Below, in pieces: positions 33,048 through 40,807 of a stretch of 64,000 nucleotides of DNA. The translations under genes and the position numbers were made by a program. The stretch comes from JALXDT01 sp964634755 (GTDB lineage Bacteria > Acidobacteriota > Aminicenantia > JAMOAD01). The notes under the pieces are model-generated. The model ran no database searches. It had not been told where the DNA came from and saw only the letters and a list, made by a program, of their open reading frames with translations. The stretch lies in NCBI GenBank assembly GCA_964634755.1, contig CAZWJH010000001.1, forward strand, positions 32,196 through 96,195, given 5' to 3'. Numbering within the stretch: the stretch's first letter is position 1; each line of letters opens with the position of its first letter.

Positions 33048-34050
33048 AAAAGAGAAGATAATTAAAGCTCTTAAATTATTTAAGCAAAAGTATGAAAAGG
33101 GAGAAATTGTTTCATCAAAAAAATACCAGAAAAGATTAGTTTTAGAGAGTATAGAGCATTTTATCAAGGAGACGGAAAAGTATGAGGCAAAAGAACTTGT
33201 CTCTCCTTATAAAAAAATTTTCATTATTCTTCCTGCAAATGTCCCGACAGAGTTTTTTGAATTTATTCCCATTCTTCTCTCATACAATGCTTTCTTTTTT
33301 TTCAAATTACCGAAAAGAAACAGGGTTTTTATAAAAAGCTTTTTTGAAATATTGAATTTTAATAATATAAAAGCAGAATATCTCTCTCACAAAAAAACTT
33401 TAAAAGAGGCAAAAAATTTTGATTTTATTATAGGTTCAGGAAGCAGTGGTCTTGAAGATTCTTTAAAGGATTTAAGAAAACCTTACAGATTTTTCGGCCC
33501 TAAATTTTCTTTTGCAATTATGAAAAATTTTTCGGAAAAAGATCTGAAATCAGTATTGAAAGATTTTCTCTCCTTTGATACTGAAGGGTGCCTTTCCGCA
33601 AGATTTTTATTTACAAAATTCGATCTTGATTTAAAGCTGATAAAAAAAATAATAAGAAACATAAGAAAAGAGCTCTATCCTCAAAAAGATTTTGACCCTT
33701 ATCTTTTCGATTATTATAATGCTATAAACCTTTATTATTCTAAAGATAGTCTTATCCTAAAAAGAGAAGCAATTTTCAAAGTTAATGAATTTCCAAAATA
33801 CTTTCCTCCAAGGACTCTTTTTGTCAAAAGATACGAGAAAGAGATTGAAATTATTGATTTTCTAATAGGGGCAAAAAATTCCGTTCAGGCAATTTTAAAT
33901 AAGGATGGTTCGAAATCAGATTTTTTCATTAAAAACACCTCAGTATCTCTTTTTCTTCCGTTCAGAAGAGCTCAATTCCCTCCTTTCGGATGGTTCTTTG
34001 AAAGAGAGTTGAAACTAGAGGATTTTTTCCAATTTAAACATTACCCATAA
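33034..34050 (+). CDS. short LuxC-like acyl reductase
   Basis: A 338-residue protein resembling the LuxC acyl-CoA/acyl-protein reductase family: KKIFIILPANVPTEFFEFIP in the N-terminal part, FIIGSGSSGLED in the nucleotide-binding part, and DTEGCLSARFLF, whose Cys matches the LuxC catalytic cysteine (GCLS). LuxC reduces an activated acyl group to an aldehyde with NADPH. It is much shorter than luminescence LuxC (about 480). With LuxE-like and aminotransferase genes directly upstream and overlapping, a carboxylic acid to aldehyde to amine route is plausible. The 3' end overlaps the convergent HDOD gene by 10 bases. Confidence 0.75.
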   Translation: MSSNKKEKIIKALKLFKQKYEKGEIVSSKKYQKRLVLESIEHFIKETEKYEAKELVSPYKKIFIILPANVPTEFFEFIPILLSYNAFFFFKLPKRNRVFIKSFFEILNFNNIKAEYLSHKKTLKEAKNFDFIIGSGSSGLEDSLKDLRKPYRFFGPKFSFAIMKNFSEKDLKSVLKDFLSFDTEGCLSARFLFTKFDLDLKLIKKIIRNIRKELYPQKDFDPYLFDYYNAINLYYSKDSLILKREAIFKVNEFPKYFPPRTLFVKRYEKEIEIIDFLIGAKNSVQAILNKDGSKSDFFIKNTSVSLFLPFRRAQFPPFGWFFERELKLEDFFQFKHYP

Positions 34051-34898
34051 AGCTTTATAAATTCGTCGATCTCTTCCTGAACTTCATACATCTTTCTTTC
34101 GGCCTCACTTCCTCCTATTGACAGTATTTCCAACTCCTCTTCAATATTTTCCTTTCTTGGGGTATAAAGGCTGTACCCCTTTTCAGAAGCAAGTTTATCG
34201 TAAAGGCTAATTATTGCAGGTAACTTCGTTTCATCTTTAACAACCTTCGGATTGTGGTGATACAGAATTCCATATGTAATAGTTTTACTCATTTTCCATG
34301 CTTTTGCAAGAAGATAGCCCACTTCAAGGTGTGTGTATCCGAAAATATCCCTTTCATTCTCAATCGATGTGTTTTTTAAAGCATTGGTTTTTTCTATAAC
34401 CTTTAGATATTTTTCCTGAAACTCCTTTATGAGTAATGCCTTCCCTATATCATGTAAAAGGCCCGCTATATAACCTTCTTCTGGATCACAAATATTATAA
34501 TCATTTGAGAAAAGTCTCGATGCAAAAGCAACAAAAATGGAATGTCTCCACTGGTTAAGCTGAAGTTTGGAATCTTTAATTTTATTCAAAAGATTTTTCG
34601 TAAAATATGTCATCAAAATCGTCCGGAGATTGGAATAGCCCAAAAATGTTATCGCATGAGTAAGAGTTGAGATCTCTTGAACAGCTCCATAATAAGCAGA
34701 ATTTGCTGTCTTTAATATAAAAAAAGTTAAAGATTCGTCAAGCAAAATTCTTTCTTTGATATCTTTAATATTTGAATTTGAACTTCTTAAAAGCCCCATT
34801 GTCTCAAGTAAAATTTTTGTGTTTGAAGGAAGCTCTTCCTTTATATCTATTTCTTTGACAACCTTATCAAGAGAAAATTTTTTATATGGTTTTTTCAT
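34041..34898 (-). CDS. HDOD-domain protein
   Basis: A 285-residue protein with an HDOD (modified HD) domain over most of its length: LDESLTFFILKTANSAYYG, AITFLGYSNLRTILM, the HD-like GLLHDIGKALL and HLEVGYLLAKAWK. HDOD proteins act in signalling, often with chemotaxis or cyclic-di-GMP pathways; no other domain is attached here. It follows pfkA after 11 bases without a ribosome site and is convergent with the LuxC-like gene, overlapping it by 10 bases. Whether HD phosphohydrolase activity remains is unclear. Confidence 0.87.
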   Translation of the reverse strand: MKKPYKKFSLDKVVKEIDIKEELPSNTKILLETMGLLRSSNSNIKDIKERILLDESLTFFILKTANSAYYGAVQEISTLTHAITFLGYSNLRTILMTYFTKNLLNKIKDSKLQLNQWRHSIFVAFASRLFSNDYNICDPEEGYIAGLLHDIGKALLIKEFQEKYLKVIEKTNALKNTSIENERDIFGYTHLEVGYLLAKAWKMSKTITYGILYHHNPKVVKDETKLPAIISLYDKLASEKGYSLYTPRKENIEEELEILSIGGSEAERKMYEVQEEIDEFIKLYG

Positions 34899-34909
34899 TT
34901 TTTAATATA

Positions 34910-36004
34910 TCAAATACCAAAGCCTGTTCCGAGTGCTCTTGCCATTTTTACAATATCACTCTCAGGATTTACTCGTCTTGGATTTCTCGCCGCTTCCGCA
35001 AGAGAAACACTTACTATATCATTTCCCCTACTCGCCACCATTTGACCAAATTTACCCTCATGAATTAATCTTACAGCATGATAACCAAATCTTGTTGCGA
35101 GCAACCTGTCAAAAGGAGAAGGGGAACCTCCTCTCTGCAAATGCCCTAAAACAGTTACTCTTGTTTCCATCCCTGTCTTTTCCTCAATTTCATCACCTAC
35201 CTTATTTCCAATTCCACCTAATCTTATCGGCATTGTGGGATCATCAACAATTTTCTTTACGACAACATCCCCACCTTTTGGTTTTGCACCCTCACTGACA
35301 ACCACAAGACTGAATCTTTTCCCCTTTTTAACCCTCCTTTCTATTGTTTCAGCAACTTTATCAATATCATATGGGATTTCAGGTATAAGTATAACATCAC
35401 CTCCCCCAGCAATCCCTGCATGAAGCGCAATCCAACCGGCATCTCTTCCCATAACTTCTATAACCATCACTCTATGGTGAGACTCGGCTGTTGAATGGAG
35501 TTTATCAATTGAAAAAGTAGCAACCTGAAGAGCAGAGTCAAAACCAAAAGTTACATCTGTCCCTCCAAGATCATTGTCAATCGTCTTGGGAACCCCCACC
35601 ATCGGGACCCCGTATCTTTCATAAAATTCAAGTGCAATACTTTGAGTGCCATCTCCCCCTATTGAAACAATAACATCAATATCATTGTATTCTATTGTTT
35701 TAATAACCTGCTCACTAACATCAATAAACTCTGATTTCCCATTTTTCTCTACTTTGTACTTAAACGGATTATCCCTGTTTGAAGTACCTAAAATAGTACC
35801 TCCTCTCGGAAGTATTCCTGAAACATCCTTTTCTCTGAGAGGAAAAACATTCTTTTTTATCAAACCTGCAAACCCATCTCTTATTCCCACAACCTCATAA
35901 CCGTACTCATTTATAGCAGTTTTTACCACTGCTCTTATAACAGCATTAAGACCGGGACAATCACCGCCAGCAGTTAAAACCCCTATTTTTCTTACTTTTG
36001 CCAT
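34910..36004 (-). CDS. pfkA: 6-phosphofructokinase
   Basis: A 364-residue PfkA-family enzyme that phosphorylates fructose 6-phosphate in glycolysis. Motifs: GGDCPGLNAVIRAVV, SIGGDGTQS, PKTIDNDLGGTD (catalytic Asp), MGRDAGWIALHAG and GHLQRGGSPSPFDR. The phosphate-donor positions are Gly (GGDGT) and Lys (PKTIDND). In the family, PPi enzymes carry GGDDT plus Lys and classical ATP enzymes carry Gly plus Gly; Gly plus Lys is the mixed group, mostly ATP-using. GGAGGG precedes the start. It is divergent from the MFS gene across a 400-base gap. Confidence 0.95.
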   Translation of the reverse strand: MAKVRKIGVLTAGGDCPGLNAVIRAVVKTAINEYGYEVVGIRDGFAGLIKKNVFPLREKDVSGILPRGGTILGTSNRDNPFKYKVEKNGKSEFIDVSEQVIKTIEYNDIDVIVSIGGDGTQSIALEFYERYGVPMVGVPKTIDNDLGGTDVTFGFDSALQVATFSIDKLHSTAESHHRVMVIEVMGRDAGWIALHAGIAGGGDVILIPEIPYDIDKVAETIERRVKKGKRFSLVVVSEGAKPKGGDVVVKKIVDDPTMPIRLGGIGNKVGDEIEEKTGMETRVTVLGHLQRGGSPSPFDRLLATRFGYHAVRLIHEGKFGQMVASRGNDIVSVSLAEAARNPRRVNPESDIVKMARALGTGFGI

Positions 36005-36284
36005 ACTTACTATCCCTCCTGTTTATTTTTAAGCTTTTCTGTTCCTTTCCGCCTATTAATAATATTTTTCATTATGTTACACCCATAAGCATTATTCTTT
36101 ATTCTAAAAAAAGCCATCATATTTTTATAAAGACACATTCCCTTCTCCATACAGTAAACTTATAATAATACTAACTTATCTCTAAAAAGAGAAAATGTCA
36201 ATAGCACTAATTATTTACAAATTTCAGAATATAATCTGAATATTGAAAAAAAAATAATGGTACCTTATCTTCTCAAAAGGAGAG

Positions 36285-36347
36285 TTATTTTAGATGAATA
36301 AGGATGAAACATCTCCTTTTCGGTTAGATTATTTTTGATGAATGAGG
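36285..36347 (+). repeat. direct repeat pair upstream of MFS promoter
   Basis: TTATTTTAGATGAATAAGG (36285-36303) and TTATTTTTGATGAATGAGG (36329-36347) agree at 17 of 19 positions. The starts are 44 bases apart, close to four helical turns, and the second copy ends five bases before the -35 box. This is an arrangement expected of tandem activator or repressor sites. Confidence 0.55.
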
Positions 36348-36352
36348 TTATA

Positions 36353-36381
36353 TTGACTTTTTTTTTTAACTCTTTTATCAT
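36353..36381 (+). promoter_or_regulatory. promoter of the MFS transporter gene
   Basis: TTGACT (36353-36358), 17 bases, TATCAT (36376-36381), 34 bases upstream of the ATG at 36415. Confidence 0.65.
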
Positions 36382-36414
36382 TTTTTCTAAAAAAATAAAA
36401 TAAAGGATGTGTCA

Positions 36415-38043
36415 ATGACTGAATTAAAAGAAAACATTCAAAAAACTCTTCGTGATTCTGTGATCATGAGATGGTTTGCATTATTATTAGTAAGTGCTTT
36501 GATGTTTGCAACTTATTGGTTTCAGGACTTTTTTTCAGGTTTGAAACCTTTGATGGAAAGTCAGCTGGGTATTTCCTCAACCCAATTCGGGACTTTAATC
36601 AGTCTGACAACCATTGCAAATGTGTTTGGAATGATAATAGTCGGAGGAATAATTCTTGACAAGTGGGGAATCAGGCTTTCCATGCTTATTTTCGGTAGTG
36701 TTGCAACACTCGGAGGAGCAATCGTTGCAGTGGGAGCAAGTGGTGTAATTACAACAGAACCTTCCAAAAGGTTACTAATAATGATAATCGGAAGAATTCT
36801 TTTCGGGATAGGGCTTGAGATCACAGCCGTAATTATAACTAAAACAATTGTAAAGTGGTTTAAAGGATATGAGCTTGCACTTGCTATGGCAATTAATATC
36901 GGTTTTGGCAGGCTGGGGTCAGCTCTGGGAACATCTTTATCTCCAGAGATTGCACACAATAATGTACCTACAGCTGTTACTTTCGCAGCAACTTTAATAG
37001 GGATAGGATTTGTTCTTTTTATAGTCTATATGTTTTTTGATATAAAATTGGATAAGCAATTAAATGAGACCACATCAGATGATGAAAAATTCAAATTTTC
37101 CGATCTTAAAAAGCTTGTTACCGACAAATCTTTCATAATTATTTCTCTTCTTTGTGTTGCTTTTTATTCAGCAGTTTTTCCTTTTATGCAGTATGCACCT
37201 GATCTTCTTGTGAATAAATTCGGTTTTTCTTATGATTTGCCTGCAAATGCTTCACAAATAGTAATATTCGGAAGTGCAACACTTGGTAATACTTTAATAT
37301 ATGTGATTTTGTTTTTATTTGGGATTTTATTCCCTGTTCTTCCTTCACGACTTAAATCAAAATCTTCAAAAATAATCTCATTAATTATCTTAAGTGCTCT
37401 TTTTGTATTCTTTATATATTTCATCAAGGATACTTTATCTATTTGGCTAAAAAATGGACCTAAGGTTGCAAGTTTAATACCGATGGCAACCATTATGTTC
37501 TCACCCATTTTCGGAAATTTTGTTGATAAAAAGGGTAAAGCCGCTTCACTAATGATACTTGGATCACTTCTTCTCATTTTCGCACATTTGTCTCTATCTA
37601 TTTTTAATAATGTTTTTCTCGGATATTTCGGGCTTATAAGCCTTGGAATAGCTTTTTCATTGGTTCCAGCTGCTATGTGGCCATCAGTAGCAAAAATAGT
37701 TCCTGAGTACAGAATAGGGACTGCTTATGCAACCATGTTTACTGTTCAAAACTGGGGATTACTGGCCTTTTTTGCCGGTATAGGTAAAGTCCTTGATCTT
37801 GTTAATCCTAATGTTATAGCAAAAATAAGGGCATTAAGGCAAAGTTTGGCAGCACAGGGATTAAATGAAGTCCAAATATCCGAAAAAATTCAAGAGTTAA
37901 GGAAAGCTGGTCAACTCCCGGTTTATAATTATACAATTCCGATATTAATTCTTGTTGTTCTCGGAATTATCTCAATATTCCTCGCATTTATGCTAAAAAA
38001 AGCGGACAAAGAACAAGGATACGGACTCGAATTACCTTCTTAA
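36415..38043 (+). CDS. major facilitator superfamily transporter
   Basis: A 542-residue membrane protein with about 12 transmembrane segments and a long polar central part near residues 215-240. Family signs are GGIILDKWGIRLSMLIFG (loop 2-3), GRILFGIGLEITAVI, and the second-half GNFVDKKGKAASLMILG. The late segment GTAYATMFTVQNWGLLAFF resembles MFSD1-like and oxalate/formate-type MFS carriers, but the substrate cannot be deduced. The ATG at 36415 has AAAGGA seven bases upstream; a GTG at 36409 is too close to it. The promoter with its direct repeats suggests regulated expression. Confidence 0.9.
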   Translation: MTELKENIQKTLRDSVIMRWFALLLVSALMFATYWFQDFFSGLKPLMESQLGISSTQFGTLISLTTIANVFGMIIVGGIILDKWGIRLSMLIFGSVATLGGAIVAVGASGVITTEPSKRLLIMIIGRILFGIGLEITAVIITKTIVKWFKGYELALAMAINIGFGRLGSALGTSLSPEIAHNNVPTAVTFAATLIGIGFVLFIVYMFFDIKLDKQLNETTSDDEKFKFSDLKKLVTDKSFIIISLLCVAFYSAVFPFMQYAPDLLVNKFGFSYDLPANASQIVIFGSATLGNTLIYVILFLFGILFPVLPSRLKSKSSKIISLIILSALFVFFIYFIKDTLSIWLKNGPKVASLIPMATIMFSPIFGNFVDKKGKAASLMILGSLLLIFAHLSLSIFNNVFLGYFGLISLGIAFSLVPAAMWPSVAKIVPEYRIGTAYATMFTVQNWGLLAFFAGIGKVLDLVNPNVIAKIRALRQSLAAQGLNEVQISEKIQELRKAGQLPVYNYTIPILILVVLGIISIFLAFMLKKADKEQGYGLELPS

Positions 38044-38132
38044 AATAAAAACTTATGTATTTTCCTTTACAAATATAATTTATTGAGTTTTTTAAATATT
38101 TTCTATTTCACACAAAAAAAAGTGAAGGTTAA

Positions 38133-38161
38133 TTGACAACAAATTTCAGTTCATATATAAT
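38133..38161 (+). promoter_or_regulatory. consensus promoter of the feoAB operon
   Basis: TTGACA (38133-38138), 17 bases, TATAAT (38156-38161), both perfect. The feoA ATG follows 15 bases later with GAGG as ribosome site. I see no clear Fur box or other palindrome in it. Confidence 0.85.
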
Positions 38162-38176
38162 CTTACGAGGTAAAAA

Positions 38177-38407
38177 ATGACATTAATAAATGCTAAACCA
38201 AATAAAATTTACATAATAATAGGTTTTAACGGAGGGCCGAATTTAATTCAAAGGCTTTATTCCATGGGGCTTTATCCTGGCGCAAGAGTTCAAATTGTTA
38301 GTGTAGCTCCGCTAAGAGGACCTCTTATGATAAGAAACATTGATAATGGCATCCAAATAGCTTTGGGACGTGGTATTGTAAGCAAAATAGTCGTCTCAGA
38401 GGCCTAA
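38177..38407 (+). CDS. feoA: FeoA-domain protein
   Basis: A 76-residue SH3-like FeoA protein, with LIQRLYSMGLYPGARVQIVS, PLRGPLMIRNIDNG and a C-terminal IALGRGIVSKIVV. FeoA is a small cytosolic partner of the ferrous iron transporter FeoB. It ends two bases before feoB, so the two are one operon. Confidence 0.95.
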   Translation: MTLINAKPNKIYIIIGFNGGPNLIQRLYSMGLYPGARVQIVSVAPLRGPLMIRNIDNGIQIALGRGIVSKIVVSEA

Positions 38408-38409
38408 AA

Positions 38410-40317
38410 ATGAAAAGGGTTGCTCTTATTGGCCAGCCTAATTGCGGAAAATCGGCTCTTTTTAATGCAATAGCAGGCTATAAGGCAAATTCATCTCACT
38501 TCCCCGGAACTACAGTTGAAATATTAACAAGTGATGTCATTTATAAAAACGAAACATTTGAATTAGTAGACCTTCCCGGTTCATACTCTCTTTCTCCCTT
38601 TGATAAAGCAGAAGAAGTTAACACTTTATTTATTCTAAAGGAAAATTTTGACCTCATAATAAATGTAATAGATGCATCTATCCTCAACAGATCACTTGAG
38701 CTTACTATAGAAATACTTGACATAGGAAAACCAACAATTGTAGTACTTAACATGATGGATGAGGCGAAAAAAAAGGGAATAAAAATAGACATTGAGAAAC
38801 TATCATCTATCCTTGGAGTTCCGGTAATCCCAACAATTGCACTCTATGGCGAGGGGGTTGACAATCTTTTAAATAATGTAATAGAGCTTTTAAAAAACCC
38901 CAAAAAAAATAAACCTATTACACTTAATTCTACTATTGAAGCAATTGCAAATAAATTGTCCTCATACTTTAAAGATAGAGAAGAAAAAAGATTTATAGCA
39001 TTTAAAGGGATAGAATGGCCTGAGTTAAAAAACTATATTAAAATTCCAAAGGAATTCTTTGTTGAAATAGAAAAAATCAATGAGGAAATAGAAAAAATTT
39101 ATGGCAGGGATATTAAAGAATTTATTTTTTCAGAAAGGCACCATCTATCAATGAAGATAGCAGAAGAAGTGGTAAAGGTAAGTCATATAATAGAAAAAAC
39201 AATGGAAGAAAAAATAGATAAAATATTATATCACCCATTTTGGGGATATATTATTTTCCTCCTCTCTTTTATTTTAGTCCTGCTTCTTATTTTCAAAATA
39301 GGAGGTCTTCTTGAGGAAATTTTCGTTTATCCCTTTGATATTTTATCCGCAAAATTCCAATCAATAAAGGCAGCAAAAATACTTAAACCTCTTATCAATG
39401 GAACACTGGAAGGGACAATGGGAGCCATAGGAGTAATTGTTCCTTTTATGGTCCCCGTTATTTTCTTTATATCTTTGTTTGAGGAAACCGGTTTTCTTGC
39501 AAGATCAGCTTTTCTTTTCGACAGTTTCATGCATAAAATAGGCTTACACGGCAAATCAATCCCCCCCTTAATAATGGGATTTGGTTGTAATGTACCCGCA
39601 ATTTCAGCCACAAGAATCATTGAAAGTGAAAGGGATAGAATAATAACAGCGCTTTTAATTCCCTTTATTCCATGCTCTGCAAGAACAATTATCATTTCCG
39701 CTCTTGTGAGTAAGTTCTTGGGGGTATGGTGGGCACTTTTTATTTATTTAATTTCCATTGTAATAGCAATACTAATAAGTCTAATAGCTTCAAAATTAAT
39801 AAAGTATCCGGCGCCTGGTTTAATAATGGAAATCCCCGGTTTTAAAATTCCAAGCATGAGAAATGTACTAATAAAGACATGGCTTCAATTAAAACCTTTT
39901 CTATTTTATGCTGTTCCGATCTTGATTTTGGGGAGCATATTCATAGAATATTTTAAACTATATGGAGCAGAAGGTATAATAAATGGAATTTTAAGACCTA
40001 TAACCTATGTTCTAAATCTTCCGCCTCAGACAGGATTTACTCTTATTTTCGGTTTTTTAAGAAAAGAGTTGGCTCTTTTAATGCTGGGGCAATCTCTCGG
40101 AGTTAAAATAACAGAGATCACATCTGTTCTCACACCTTTACAAATTCTTTCATTTACAATTTTTACTACTCTTTATGTCCCCTGTTTAGCCACTTTATTA
40201 ATAATTAAAAAAGAGTTTAATGGCAAAATTGCGACAATCTCTCTAATCTTAAATGTAGGCGTAGCTCTCTTAGTTACCACTATAATAATTCAAATATTAA
40301 AAATCATAGGAATCTGA
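38410..40317 (+). CDS. feoB: ferrous iron transporter FeoB
   Basis: A 635-residue protein with an N-terminal cytosolic G domain (G1 GQPNCGKSALFNA, G3 DLPGSYSL, G4 NMMD), a helical guanine-dissociation-like region, and a membrane part with two Gate-type repeats (about eight transmembrane segments), including the conserved GFGCNVPAI and PCSAR motifs. It imports Fe2+, which suits an anaerobe rich in Fe-S enzymes. It overlaps the NusG-like gene by one base (TGATG). Length is slightly short of E. coli FeoB but complete. Confidence 0.97.
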   Translation: MKRVALIGQPNCGKSALFNAIAGYKANSSHFPGTTVEILTSDVIYKNETFELVDLPGSYSLSPFDKAEEVNTLFILKENFDLIINVIDASILNRSLELTIEILDIGKPTIVVLNMMDEAKKKGIKIDIEKLSSILGVPVIPTIALYGEGVDNLLNNVIELLKNPKKNKPITLNSTIEAIANKLSSYFKDREEKRFIAFKGIEWPELKNYIKIPKEFFVEIEKINEEIEKIYGRDIKEFIFSERHHLSMKIAEEVVKVSHIIEKTMEEKIDKILYHPFWGYIIFLLSFILVLLLIFKIGGLLEEIFVYPFDILSAKFQSIKAAKILKPLINGTLEGTMGAIGVIVPFMVPVIFFISLFEETGFLARSAFLFDSFMHKIGLHGKSIPPLIMGFGCNVPAISATRIIESERDRIITALLIPFIPCSARTIIISALVSKFLGVWWALFIYLISIVIAILISLIASKLIKYPAPGLIMEIPGFKIPSMRNVLIKTWLQLKPFLFYAVPILILGSIFIEYFKLYGAEGIINGILRPITYVLNLPPQTGFTLIFGFLRKELALLMLGQSLGVKITEITSVLTPLQILSFTIFTTLYVPCLATLLIIKKEFNGKIATISLILNVGVALLVTTIIIQILKIIGI

Positions 40318-40790
40318 TGAGAGAATGGTATCTGATAATTACAAAACCACAAAAAGAATTTTTTGTTGAAAAAGCGCTGAAAGAAAATTTAAAGGATATT
40401 GAAGTTTACTGTCCTAAAAGATTAAAAAAAGGGAAATTAAAATCTTTTTTTCCAAGCTATCTTTTTGTAAAATTTGATAAGGAAAAATACTTTCATACAA
40501 TTAAATATACAATGGGCGTTAAAAGTATCTTTATGGTAGACGGAGAGCCCCTCAAAGTCCCTGAAAAAATAATAAAAAAGATAAAAGAGAATGAAGAGAA
40601 TGGTATAGTAAAAATAAGAAGAAAGAGCGGACCATTGAAAAAAGGAGATAGAGTCAGGATTGAAGAGGGAGCATTGGAAGGTATTGAAGGTATTTTTCAT
40701 TCTGAACTAAAAGATTCAGAAAGAATAAGAATTTTAGTTTCCTCTATCTTAGTAATCACACAAAAAGAAAAAATCTCAAAAATAGGATAA
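40317..40790 (+). CDS. NusG paralogue (RfaH/LoaP-like antiterminator)
   Basis: A 157-residue protein with an NGN domain (REWYLIITKPQKEFFVEKAL, FPSYLFVKFD, MGVKSIFMVDGEPLKVP) and a C-terminal KOW domain (LKKGDRVRIEEGALEGIEGIF). This is the architecture of specialised NusG paralogues such as RfaH and LoaP, which bind RNA polymerase and favour elongation through particular long operons. Housekeeping nusG normally sits with secE and rplK, so this is probably a paralogue. It is joined to feoB by a one-base overlap. Its target operon is unknown; the surface-protein genes downstream or a polysaccharide cluster elsewhere are candidates. Confidence 0.87.
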   Translation: MREWYLIITKPQKEFFVEKALKENLKDIEVYCPKRLKKGKLKSFFPSYLFVKFDKEKYFHTIKYTMGVKSIFMVDGEPLKVPEKIIKKIKENEENGIVKIRRKSGPLKKGDRVRIEEGALEGIEGIFHSELKDSERIRILVSSILVITQKEKISKIG

Positions 40791-40807
40791 ATTCTTAATT
40801 AATTTAT

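Larger units (their letters stand above)
36005..36414. other. divergent intergenic region between pfkA and MFS gene
   Basis: About 410 bases without a gene. It holds the MFS promoter (36353-36381), a pair of 19-base direct repeats (36285-36303, 36329-36347), a 9-base inverted repeat AAAAGGAGA/TCTCCTTTT (36275-36283, 36312-36320) that encloses the first direct repeat, and a smaller inverted repeat TTCAGA/TCTGAA (36223-36240). On the minus strand TTGACA (36196-36201) may belong to a pfkA promoter, but no good -10 follows at the right distance. I see no RNA gene or conserved riboswitch. Confidence 0.6.

Noticed and set aside
38107..38126. TTCAC/GTGAA hairpin before the feoA promoter as a terminator or Fur site
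   Set aside because: The stem is only five base pairs with an A-rich loop and no T-run, and it does not match a Fur box.
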